DNA of 17,476 nt, from assembly GCA_964493765.1 (NCBI GenBank), contig CAZBPK010000182.1, forward strand, positions 1 to 17,476, given 5' to 3'. Positions 7,724 to 14,084 of the stretch are shown piece by piece (position 1 is the first letter of the stretch; each line of letters begins with the position of its first letter). This stretch comes from CALLMJ01 sp964493765. Its GTDB lineage: Bacteria; Bacteroidota; Bacteroidia; J057; CALLMJ01. Below the pieces are notes generated by a model. The model saw nothing but the letters and a program-made list of their open reading frames with translations, searched no databases and was not told the DNA's origin. The position numbers were made by a program, and so were the translations under genes.

Positions 7724-8786
7724 GGTTTAGAATTTTACGATACAAATTCAAATAATTTTGAACAGTATTATGCCAATAAAATTGTTTTGCATAATCTATT
7801 CTGATTTTCTCAAAATCAGCTTGATTACGAATATTTTGGATATTCTGCAAAAAAAATTCTGCCATGTATTGAGGGTTTTCAGAATTCCAATAATAAGCAT
7901 AATCTTTACAAAATTCGGGAATGCTTGAATTCGGAAAAACAAAAACAGGTTTCCCAAAGCTCATTGCTTCTAATGGGGGCATTCCCATACCTTCATATTT
8001 GGAAGGAAATACAAACGAAAAACAATTTTTTAATAAAAAATACTTTTCTTCTTCTGTAACTTTTCCAATCAAATGAACTTTCTCCTGAAGTCCATGTTGA
8101 TGGATAAGTTGTTGTATAAATTTTGCATAATCTGTTTGGTTTTCACCAGCTAAAACCAAGATATATTCCTGTGGAAGAAATTTCATCATTTCTATGAGTA
8201 CATGCCAGTTTTTTTTGGGTTGAATAACTCCAATTCCAAGTAAAACTTTTTGATTCTCAAAAGGATATTTTGAAATATAATTTTGAGGTTCTTGAATTTC
8301 AATACCATTATAAATCACTTCAACTTCTTTATGAGTAAGATTTAAGTTCTCTTCCATTTGTTTTTTTGAAAAAAAAGAAATGGTTGTTAGTGCTGTGGCT
8401 TTATTCACTTTACTTTGTAAATGTTCTAAGCGTTTTTGAGCTTTTAAAAAACTTTTTTCTTTTAGAAAATTTAAGTCATGAATAGTGAGTAAATATTGAG
8501 TTTCCTTAAAATTTGGATAAAAATTGCTATCTTGATGAATGGCATGCCAAAGGTGATACGATTTTAAAAAAACAGGAAAATACCTTCTTTTCCAATCTGT
8601 AACTTCATAAGAAACTTGATTTCCAAAATATCCTACATAATTTTTAGGAACTAAAAAAGTAAAATCTAAATCATCATGTTTTTTTTCTGCGATAATTTTT
8701 CCTAGCTTTAATGCAAATTGCCCTAATCCATTATAAGGATTTTTGAGTCTATCTAAATCTATTAAAACCGTTTTTTTGTTTTTCAT
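7716..8786 (-). CDS. glycosyltransferase family 4 (group 1) enzyme
   Basis: This 356-residue GT-B-fold enzyme is predicted to be cytosolic or peripheral at the membrane and to move a sugar from a nucleotide donor onto a glycan. The N-terminal half has an acceptor-side G-x-G-like motif (NPYNGLGQFALKLG, 16-29) and a TIHDLNF segment (101-107). The C-terminal donor-binding half opens with GIGVIQPKKNWHVLIE (184-199) and carries the EX7E motif, E265-GMGMPPL-E273, followed by AMSFGKPV. Its acceptor is unknown. Together with GDP-fucose synthase and the GT39-like gene it points to polysaccharide or glycoprotein production. It overlaps recO by eight bases. Confidence 0.88.
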   Translation of the reverse strand: MKNKKTVLIDLDRLKNPYNGLGQFALKLGKIIAEKKHDDLDFTFLVPKNYVGYFGNQVSYEVTDWKRRYFPVFLKSYHLWHAIHQDSNFYPNFKETQYLLTIHDLNFLKEKSFLKAQKRLEHLQSKVNKATALTTISFFSKKQMEENLNLTHKEVEVIYNGIEIQEPQNYISKYPFENQKVLLGIGVIQPKKNWHVLIEMMKFLPQEYILVLAGENQTDYAKFIQQLIHQHGLQEKVHLIGKVTEEEKYFLLKNCFSFVFPSKYEGMGMPPLEAMSFGKPVFVFPNSSIPEFCKDYAYYWNSENPQYMAEFFLQNIQNIRNQADFEKIRIDYAKQFYWHNTVQNYLNLYRKILNHD

Positions 8787-8867
8787 CTTCTTAAAGAATC
8801 GTATTCATATACTTTAAGTTCAATCTAAAAACTCGTTTTAGTTTATTAATAGTTCTGGTTATCCGTT

Positions 8868-8889
8868 GGTTAGGCTGAAATCCTAAACC
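8868..8889. other. imperfect hairpin after the SDR gene
   Basis: GGTTAGG (8868-8874) pairs with CCTAAACC (8882-8889) with one bulged base and a seven-base loop. It lies seven bases after the SDR stop codon on the minus strand. No T-run follows on that strand, so termination is only a possibility. Confidence 0.25.
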
Positions 8890-8895
8890 TGAAAT

Positions 8896-9825
8896 CTATT
8901 TTTTTAATTTTTCAACGGTTTGTTTGACTGCGGTTTTGTTATCAGTAGGTTTATAGTTAAATCGCTTATTAAATTTTGAACTGTCAAAATAATAATCTCT
9001 ATCGTACTGGTATCGCATTTCATACATTTCTTTCAAAATAGGGATAAAAAGCCCCAGAGCCTTCATGCCCCAACCTGGCAGAACTTGATACTTGTTGGAA
9101 GTGTTCATTTCTTGTGCAAAGAGGTTTATCCATTGCTCGCCTGTGATGCGTTCGGGGTCTGTGGGTAGGTTCCAGATTTGATTGTAGGCGTCATCGGTGT
9201 TACCGAGTATAGCTGTGCCTTTGGCAAGGTCAGGGGCGTAGCCTGTAGTATGCACCACTTTGGCATTGCAAAACCATTGGGCTTTTTTCCCTTTGGCTAA
9301 ATTGTCATACACTAAGTTCATCAAAAGGCTTTTGTCTTTGAATTCGCTGAAAAAATCAGGGGCACGCGCTATGATAGCTTTGATTTGATTGCTTTCAATG
9401 GCTTTAAGAATACGCCTGTCCACTTCGGCTCTTACTTCACCCTTTTTACTGCAAGGACTGATTGGCGATTCTTCCGTAATATGTTTTACATTATCGCCAC
9501 CAATGGCATATACATTATCAAAAAAAACGAGCTTACAGTTATGTTTTTGACAGGCATCTATTACATGCTCAATGAGCGGCACCCACATTTTTTGCCAAAG
9601 TTGGGTTTTATAATCCAATCCAATGGTCAAATAAACGATTTCGCTTCCCTGAACTGCTTTTTCAACTTGTTCTTTTTGAGAAAGATCTGCCTTAAAAAGC
9701 TCATCTTCAGGATTGACTTTTTTGGGATTTCTGCTTACTAATCTGATGTCAGTGGTGTAATCTCGTAATGCTTTGGCAAGTTCTGTACCTATGGCACCCC
9801 CCGCCCCTAAAATAGTTTGTTTCAT
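8896..9825 (-). CDS. NAD(P)-binding SDR/epimerase-family protein
   Basis: The 309-residue protein starts with a Rossmann-fold nucleotide-binding loop, G7-A-G-G-A-I-G13, after one beta strand, and continues with D/E-rich helix-strand repeats and VVHTTGYAPDLAKG (about 186-199), as in extended or atypical short-chain dehydrogenases. The classical Y-x-x-x-K is not clear: the segment after FFDNVYAIGG (98-107) runs SPCSKKGEVRAEVDRRIL (123-140) with no obvious catalytic tyrosine, so the redox chemistry is uncertain. Substrate is unknown. Its middle part is richer in G+C than its neighbours (53% in 9121-9240 by my count, against about 32% in 8041-8100), hinting at a different origin. It stands alone between gaps of 109 and 276 bases. 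Confidence 0.75.
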   Translation of the reverse strand: MKQTILGAGGAIGTELAKALRDYTTDIRLVSRNPKKVNPEDELFKADLSQKEQVEKAVQGSEIVYLTIGLDYKTQLWQKMWVPLIEHVIDACQKHNCKLVFFDNVYAIGGDNVKHITEESPISPCSKKGEVRAEVDRRILKAIESNQIKAIIARAPDFFSEFKDKSLLMNLVYDNLAKGKKAQWFCNAKVVHTTGYAPDLAKGTAILGNTDDAYNQIWNLPTDPERITGEQWINLFAQEMNTSNKYQVLPGWGMKALGLFIPILKEMYEMRYQYDRDYYFDSSKFNKRFNYKPTDNKTAVKQTVEKLKK

Positions 9826-10101
9826 AAGATCATTTTCAGTTTTTTCTTATCGTATTGGTGGAAAACCGCACAGCCAACAAATATAGGAAACAATTCTTTA
9901 TCATTAGATAGTACTTACAAAATTTTTTCTGCTACATTTTTTGCATGCAATCCCCTGATGAATTTTGCTCATCAAATTTTTTTAGGGTTAAATTAAGAAT
10001 TTAATGGTTATATTTTTTTAGCAAACAAACAATCCTTATTTGCGTTTTCGGAAAAGGGGATAAAACAACTGATTTTGGATAGACATAAAAAAACTGTGTT
10101 A
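9826..10101. other. intergenic region between the SDR gene and the accessory island
   Basis: No gene is seen in these 276 bases. A minus-strand TATATTTG (9878-9885) resembles a -7 promoter element for the SDR gene, without a well-spaced -33 partner. A small hairpin, TGATGA/TCATCA (9956-9961 with 9969-9974), precedes a T-run on the plus strand but has no plus-strand gene to terminate. Confidence 0.5.
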
Positions 10102-11160
10102 CTATACTTTTTCCTCTTGTGAAAATAAATTTATTTCCTGGGATTGGGAAGGCTTTTTTTTTGTCTTTTTTTTATTTTTAAGTTTTTGATTATCATTAAT
10201 TTGTGTGTTTAAAGGAATAGGCTTCTTTTCAGGATGTTTTTCAAAAAATTTTTCGATATCATCATCTTTTGAAAATTCTTTGCCGCCGGATCTAATTAAG
10301 TCTATATTTCCTTGTGGTGGGGAATTAAAAACTTGTGGGCTTAATACCCAAACAGGGATTTTCATTTTTAATGCTGACTTACCTGCGTCAAAGGTTCCAC
10401 TCATTTTACCCGAGCTGTCTTTTTCAGGTCCGGACTTAATGACAACTACCGCCTTAGACATTGCACAAACCAGTTTGTTTCTTATCATAGCGTTCTTTCC
10501 CGAGAATTTTTCATCTGGCTCAAATTGACTTACGAATAATGCATTCTTTTCCAAATCAAAGGCTTTAAGTTCTCTTTTGATTGTGATATGATTGATTCCA
10601 AAACTTAAAATCATTATAGTGGTTCCACCAGCTTCAAGGGCGCCTAAATGGGCAGAAGTATCAATCCCTTTTGCATAACCTGAAATAACGTTAATCCCCT
10701 TTTCAGCCAACCTTTGGGCTATCTCTTTAGTAATTCCTATTTCAAAATCATAGGCATCTCTCGCTCCAACGATTGATATACCTTCCTTATTGAGTAAGGA
10801 TAAATTGCCTTTGCAATACAAAATTGGCGGTGCATCATCTCCCATATTTTGTAAAACAGATTGTGGGTATTTAGCATCATCAAGTCCGATAATAGTAACT
10901 CCATTGGATATTAGTTCTTCAAACTTACTATATAAGTTAGCATCATCATCTAATTCTTGAAGACGAGAAAAACTCGCTCTTGAAAAACTGCCACGCCCAA
11001 CTTCAGGAAATAATTTATACAATTCGTTTTCTTCAATGTCAAATAAATCATTTATTGACATATTCTTTTCTTGCAGATTATCGTAAATATAACGTATAGT
11101 CTTTGGACCAAAATGGGGGGTATTTGAAAGCATGTACCAAGAATATTCTTTATTTCTCAT
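10102..11160 (-). CDS. DprA/Smf-like protein coupled to a phosphoribosyltransferase
   Basis: DprA proteins bind single-stranded DNA and load RecA in transformation. This 352-residue relative has an N-terminal helical region with the family's approach sequence (YPQSVLQ ... PPILYCKGNLSLL, 98-123) and then the Rossmann core: SIVGARDA (129-136), SGYAKGIDTSAH (160-171) and GNIDLIRSGGKEF (284-296). The usual 'E-x-SG-(S/T)-L-x-T-A-x-x-A' segment is replaced by a longer VVVIKSGPEKDSSGKMSGTFDAG (238-260). The winged-helix tail of many DprA proteins is missing; instead there is a Lys-rich tail (328-336) ending in EINLFSQEEKV. Its start overlaps the PRTase stop by four bases (ATGA), so the two are translationally coupled. 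This setting in a defence-like island suggests a dedicated role rather than housekeeping transformation; that is inference. Confidence 0.82.
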   Translation of the reverse strand: MRNKEYSWYMLSNTPHFGPKTIRYIYDNLQEKNMSINDLFDIEENELYKLFPEVGRGSFSRASFSRLQELDDDANLYSKFEELISNGVTIIGLDDAKYPQSVLQNMGDDAPPILYCKGNLSLLNKEGISIVGARDAYDFEIGITKEIAQRLAEKGINVISGYAKGIDTSAHLGALEAGGTTIMILSFGINHITIKRELKAFDLEKNALFVSQFEPDEKFSGKNAMIRNKLVCAMSKAVVVIKSGPEKDSSGKMSGTFDAGKSALKMKIPVWVLSPQVFNSPPQGNIDLIRSGGKEFSKDDDIEKFFEKHPEKKPIPLNTQINDNQKLKNKKKTKKKPSQSQEINLFSQEEKV

Positions 11161-11971
11161 CTTTTTGAACGTGTTTTAGTAATAGTCAAAACGTAAACTC
11201 CATTTGCTTTTCCTATATTTTTAACAATCTCACAAACCGCTTTTAGTGTTTCTCCCGAACGATAAAGGTCGTCAAAAATTAAAACGTTTTTTCCACGAAG
11301 TGCATTAAAATTGATACTAAAAGCATCTTTAATATTTCGCGTCTTTCCTCTGGATTATCTATTGCTTTCAATTGGGAAGTGGATTTTACTTTTTTTAATG
11401 AATTGAAATCAACAGGTAGTCCAACGAGTTGTCCAATGGCTCTTGCGATTTCGTAAACTGGCTGAAATTGTCTTGTTGTATCAGATGGTGGAACAGGAAT
11501 AATTAAGTCTAGACCCCAACCGTGGATTCCTCTGTATGGGCCTAAGAATTGGGATGCGTGTTTTGCAATATTATCAACCCGATATTGCTCGCCCCAATAT
11601 TTAAGTCTGTAAAGTTCTTCTGCAATCGGTGGTCTTATAGTGTCCCAACTCAAACCATTAAAAGTGCTTTCAATTGTATGATAGTCTAAGGCGTATCCCG
11701 AATTCCAGTTTCCATCTAATTTAATTCCAAATGGCTTAACAAATATTTTCATTCCAGAAATACCCAATGATAAAAACCTCTTACCTAATAAATAACCATC
11801 AAAATATTCTATAATATACAGATTGTCATTTTTATTCAGGTCCTCAAGAACAATATCTTTATTTATGTATAACTTAACAGAATTTGTGTTTGCATATAAA
11901 TGCCCATTAATAACTTTTATTATTTTGTTTAAATTCAAATTAAATTTTGCTTCAAATTCTTTTAGAGTCAT
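11157..11971 (-). pseudogene. ComF-like phosphoribosyltransferase, interrupted by a one-base frameshift
   Basis: Read with one base restored near 11324-11330, this gives a 271-residue protein. The N-terminal ~110 residues are an unrecognised beta-rich domain. The C-terminal ~160 residues are a ComF-type PRTase: LDLIIPVPPSDTTRQFQPVYEI, LKKVKSTSQLKAIDNPEERRE, then, in the other frame, DAFSINFNALRGK, the PRPP-binding loop VLIFDDLYRSGETL and a final strand VYVLTITKTRSKR. In the sequence as given, the first frame reads only to a stop at 11279 (230 residues, ending in nonsense after REILK) and lacks the PRPP loop. The break fits loss of one A from an AAAA run. The stop at 11157-11159 overlaps the DprA-like start (ATGA). 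A good promoter lies upstream. It may be a true pseudogene or an assembly error. Confidence 0.82.
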
Positions 11972-12000
11972 ACCATTTGGAGTATTATTTTTTTTTTCAT
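11968..12000 (-). CDS. possible 10-residue leader ORF before the PRTase gene
   Basis: ATG at 12000 opens MKKKIILQMV followed by TGA, which overlaps the PRTase ATG by four bases (ATGA). It lies between the predicted promoter and the PRTase start and contains a run of ten A residues. Whether it is translated is unknown; the same overlap style elsewhere in the island makes it worth recording. Confidence 0.25.
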   Translation of the reverse strand: MKKKIILQMV

Positions 12001-12060
12001 AACTTTTCTTTTTTAAAAACTATAATCAACTACTTATAATGGTTACATAAATGAAGTATG

Positions 12061-12092
12061 CAAATATACGCAATATATTTCTTTATTACAAA
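12061..12092 (-). promoter_or_regulatory. Bacteroidota-type promoter of the PRTase/DprA-like operon
   Basis: On the minus strand a TTTG -33 element (complement 12089-12092) and a perfect TAnnTTTG -7 element (TATATTTG, complement 12061-12068) are 20 bases apart. The PRTase start lies about 90 bases downstream. This indicates that the pair is its own transcription unit rather than a read-through from the DUF1828 gene. Confidence 0.7.
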
Positions 12093-12122
12093 AGTTTTTT
12101 ATTTTTCTTGCAATAACATTAC

Positions 12123-12146
12123 TACCTCGAAACGAAGGTATTTTTT
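12123..12146. other. hairpin with adjoining T-run in the DUF1828/PRTase gap
   Basis: TACCTCG (12123-12129) pairs with CGAAGGTA (12133-12140) with one bulge and a three-base loop, and six T residues follow on the plus strand. The T-run lies on the wrong side to end the minus-strand DUF1828 transcript, so its role is unclear; it could stop antisense transcription. Confidence 0.25.
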
Positions 12147-12186
12147 AGTACTTAACGGACAATCCAGCATAGAACTTTTCATTTAC

Positions 12187-12978
12187 TCATGCAACTTCTT
12201 GCAATAATTTAACACTCTCAGGTTTATACCTTTGACTCCATAAAATATATTGTGCTCCTTTATTTTGCAACGCTTCCAAATACTCTGATTTGACATCTCT
12301 TTTTTCATCATTAATAATTGCAAGACCTTGTATCTGCTTTTGTGTTTGCTTTTCCCTTACCTGTCTTACATCTTCCCAAGTAAAAAGAAAATGCGGTAGA
12401 TTAAATTTATTGATGCTGTTGAATGCTTTTATCAAGATTTCTTTCTTGCGGTAGGCAATTTGAAAATCGAAAGTAAACTCAAGACCAATGCTGCCTTTTG
12501 AAATAAAATAGGGCGTGTAGATGATGTTTTCTTGCTCATCCAGATAAGCTTTCACATCTTCTCGGAATATGCTGGCAACGGTATGTTTTGCCAATACATA
12601 TAGGTCATTCACTTCTAAAATGGCAGAAATGAGATTGTGTTTCTTTTGCGGGAAATTCTGCTCGTTTGCTTTTATAATGAGTTCGCCATTATTCAAGTTA
12701 ACACCGTAGGTTAGCAGTATGTTGTCAAGAAGCAATTTCCGATTTAGAGATCTTGATATTTCTACTCCACTTAATTCAAGATTTCGTAGGGTCTGCCCGT
12801 CATCCGAAAGAAGTATCTCGCCATTTTGTTTTTTTACATAAATATCAATGGTATCGTTATAAACGTCTGTAAAGGGTGTGCTAATTTTTACCCATTCACT
12901 TCCCTGAATCTGAGAGACAATGGTTTGTTCTCTCAAGAACTGATAATAATCGTTTACAAGTTGCTGTATCTGATTCAT
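12187..12978 (-). CDS. DUF1828/DUF1829 domain protein
   Basis: The 263-residue protein matches what I know of the DUF1828 + DUF1829 architecture. Residues about 25-110 hold the DUF1828-type segment (STPFTDVYNDTIDIYV, then ILLSDDGQTLRNLELSGVE). Residues about 145-250 are the DUF1829-type half (TPYFISKGSIGLEFTFDFQIAY ... LFTWEDVRQVREKQ ... AIINDEKRD). The biochemical activity is not established; the second half has the alternating strand/helix pattern and D/E-K residues of a nuclease-like fold, but I cannot assign a catalytic site. Its start overlaps the stop of the upstream 173-residue gene by four bases (ATGA). The family is commonly found in accessory regions, and here it sits in a defence-like island. 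Confidence 0.78.
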   Translation of the reverse strand: MNQIQQLVNDYYQFLREQTIVSQIQGSEWVKISTPFTDVYNDTIDIYVKKQNGEILLSDDGQTLRNLELSGVEISRSLNRKLLLDNILLTYGVNLNNGELIIKANEQNFPQKKHNLISAILEVNDLYVLAKHTVASIFREDVKAYLDEQENIIYTPYFISKGSIGLEFTFDFQIAYRKKEILIKAFNSINKFNLPHFLFTWEDVRQVREKQTQKQIQGLAIINDEKRDVKSEYLEALQNKGAQYILWSQRYKPESVKLLQEVA

Positions 12979-13496
12979 AATAATCGGGGTTGTATAGCTA
13001 TGTTTAATTGAGTTTGAAGATGGACTTTTTGTCCAAATACTGTGATGATATTTCCCATCTCTACCTCATTAACAAACTGCTTAATCGGAAAGGAATCATC
13101 CTCTGCCAGTGGGATAGCCCAAGCCAGGGGCTTATATCCTTCAATATAATAATGAATGTGGCTACCTTCAATGAATTGCCCGACATAGGGCTTGAATATA
13201 TCAGGTACATGCTCGTTAATTTCCTCAGGGTTACGATGCCTGTGGTTAAAATCAACTCGCAATAATCCGATGTCGGTGTCATCTTCCTGAAAATGTAATG
13301 AAAGTTGCAAATGATTTTTGTCGCTTTGAAAGATTCTAAGTAAAAAAGTGAAATCCGTATCCACTTTGGAAGCCATATACAAACGAGCATCTATCGGTAG
13401 TGATGGACTATACGTTTTTTGTTCAAGGTAATTCCCGTTTTCTGTTAATAATTTTGGAAGTTCCAAAAGGTATTGTGCCTGAGATTGTGTTATCAT
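12975..13496 (-). CDS. uncharacterised 173-residue partner of the DUF1828/1829 protein
   Basis: This soluble protein of mixed alpha/beta character has no signal peptide. From memory it resembles the DUF6978-type proteins, but I am not certain. Visible features are a strand-rich core with SLHFQEDDTDIGLLRVDFNH (86-105), a His/Asn-rich turn (HRHRNPEEINEHVPD, 105-119) and EGSHIHYYIEGYKPLAWAIP (130-149). The clustered His residues (H105, H107, H117, H133, H135) could bind metal or be catalytic; this is inference. It sits between the 56-residue small gene and the DUF1828/1829 gene with ATGA overlaps on both sides, so the three are made together and probably act together. Its own start codon lies within a 13-bp tandem duplication. 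Confidence 0.7.
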   Translation of the reverse strand: MITQSQAQYLLELPKLLTENGNYLEQKTYSPSLPIDARLYMASKVDTDFTFLLRIFQSDKNHLQLSLHFQEDDTDIGLLRVDFNHRHRNPEEINEHVPDIFKPYVGQFIEGSHIHYYIEGYKPLAWAIPLAEDDSFPIKQFVNEVEMGNIITVFGQKVHLQTQLNIAIQPRLL

Positions 13497-13515
13497 ACAG
13501 CATTATCATACAGCA
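13490..13515. repeat. perfect 13-bp tandem duplication
   Basis: TTATCATACAGCA occurs at 13490-13502 and again, without a gap, at 13503-13515. It spans the junction of the small gene and the 173-residue gene, supplying the ATGA overlap. Confidence 0.95.
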
Positions 13516-13663
13516 AATATATTAAATTATCTATTGCACGCTCCCAATTTGTTGTATTAATTTCCCGAGCCTCTTCTGTGAGTGAATATACTAATTTATC
13601 TATTTTTCTTTTCCACTTGCTTTTATTATTATTTTGTTTTTTCACCTCCATGATTTTATTCAT
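13493..13663 (-). CDS. 56-residue small protein, first of an ATGA-coupled chain
   Basis: Starting at ATG 13663 the frame reads MNKIMEVKKQNNNKSKWKRK and continues to YLLYDNAV before TGA at 13493. It is a small basic protein with a Lys/Asn-rich N-terminus and a helical C-terminal half (IDKLVYSLTEEAREI, then TTNWERAIDNLIYLLYD). Its stop codon overlaps the start of the 173-residue gene (ATGA), which argues strongly that it is a real translated gene. An in-frame stop upstream fixes the maximal start; Met5 is an alternative. The size and amphipathic helices suit a DNA-binding or antitoxin-like regulator, but no family is recognised. It lies 28 bases after the stop of the HEPN-like ORF, so read-through from the ATPase unit is possible. 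Confidence 0.65.
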   Translation of the reverse strand: MNKIMEVKKQNNNKSKWKRKIDKLVYSLTEEAREINTTNWERAIDNLIYLLYDNAV

Positions 13664-13691
13664 TACGCTTTTATCTTACATACAATAGTCT

Positions 13692-14084
13692 TTATTTATT
13701 TGTTTGTTTATTTGTTAATTTATTTAAGATTTCTATCATCTTTTGGATAGATTCTTTTAACTCATCGGGCGTATAATTATTTGATTGCATTGTTTTATTA
13801 TCAGGATGATGTATTTTATGCCTTATAAAAGTCATTAATGTCACATATTCTCGCGATTGGGCTTGCCCATTTCTTTCAGGTATCCATTCTTTATCATTCG
13901 GTATTCCATGATTTTTGGTTAAAAATTCATCAAATTCCTTACATTTTGATTTTTTTGAAAGTTCTTGCAAATAGCCATATAATTCATTATGAAATTCAAC
14001 CGTAGGGTAATCATAAGCAAAAAAGTTTATCTCTCCCCAGGTTGGACCCCCAAGGAAAAATTGAACTTTTTTGTTGATATTCAT
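13692..14084 (-). CDS. HEPN-like C-terminal part of the AAA ATPase, out of frame
   Basis: The frame encodes 130 residues. The first 12 come from DNA that encodes the end of the ATPase in another frame and are probably not natural. From GGPTWGEINFFAYD (12-25) onward it reads as a compact helical domain with EFHNELYGYLQ (30-40) and TFIRHKIHHPDN (85-96). R88-HKIH-H93 fits the Rx4-6H motif of HEPN ribonucleases. From memory, similar segments are found fused to, or directly following, OLD-like AAA ATPases. A single-base change in the G5 run (complement 14047-14051) would join it to the ATPase as one protein of about 502 residues. It may act as the RNase effector of that ATPase; this is inference. 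It ends in a TTTATTTG-type low-complexity tract (LTNKQTNK). Confidence 0.6.
   Translation of the reverse strand: MNINKKVQFFLGGPTWGEINFFAYDYPTVEFHNELYGYLQELSKKSKCKEFDEFLTKNHGIPNDKEWIPERNGQAQSREYVTLMTFIRHKIHHPDNKTMQSNNYTPDELKESIQKMIEILNKLTNKQTNK

Noticed and set aside
9385..9741. 118-codon plus-strand frame inside the SDR gene
   Set aside because: It is antisense to a clear Rossmann-fold gene and has no recognisable domain; the openness follows from the gene's composition.
9956..9976. Hairpin TGATGA/TCATCA with a following T-run as a plus-strand terminator
   Set aside because: The stem is weak and no plus-strand gene lies upstream, so there is nothing for it to terminate.
10205..10528. 107-codon plus-strand frame inside the DprA-like gene
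   Set aside because: Antisense shadow of conserved DprA motifs, with no start signal or family match.
13061..13390. 109-codon minus-strand frame overlapping the 173-residue gene
   Set aside because: Alternative frame of the same strand; the 173-residue frame has ATGA coupling on both sides and a better protein-like composition.
14047..14051. Programmed +1 frameshift as the sole explanation of the AAA/HEPN-like break
   Set aside because: The G5 context lacks a recognisable stop-codon or rare-codon pause and stimulatory structure; a simple indel is more likely, and the PRTase gene shows a similar homopolymer break.
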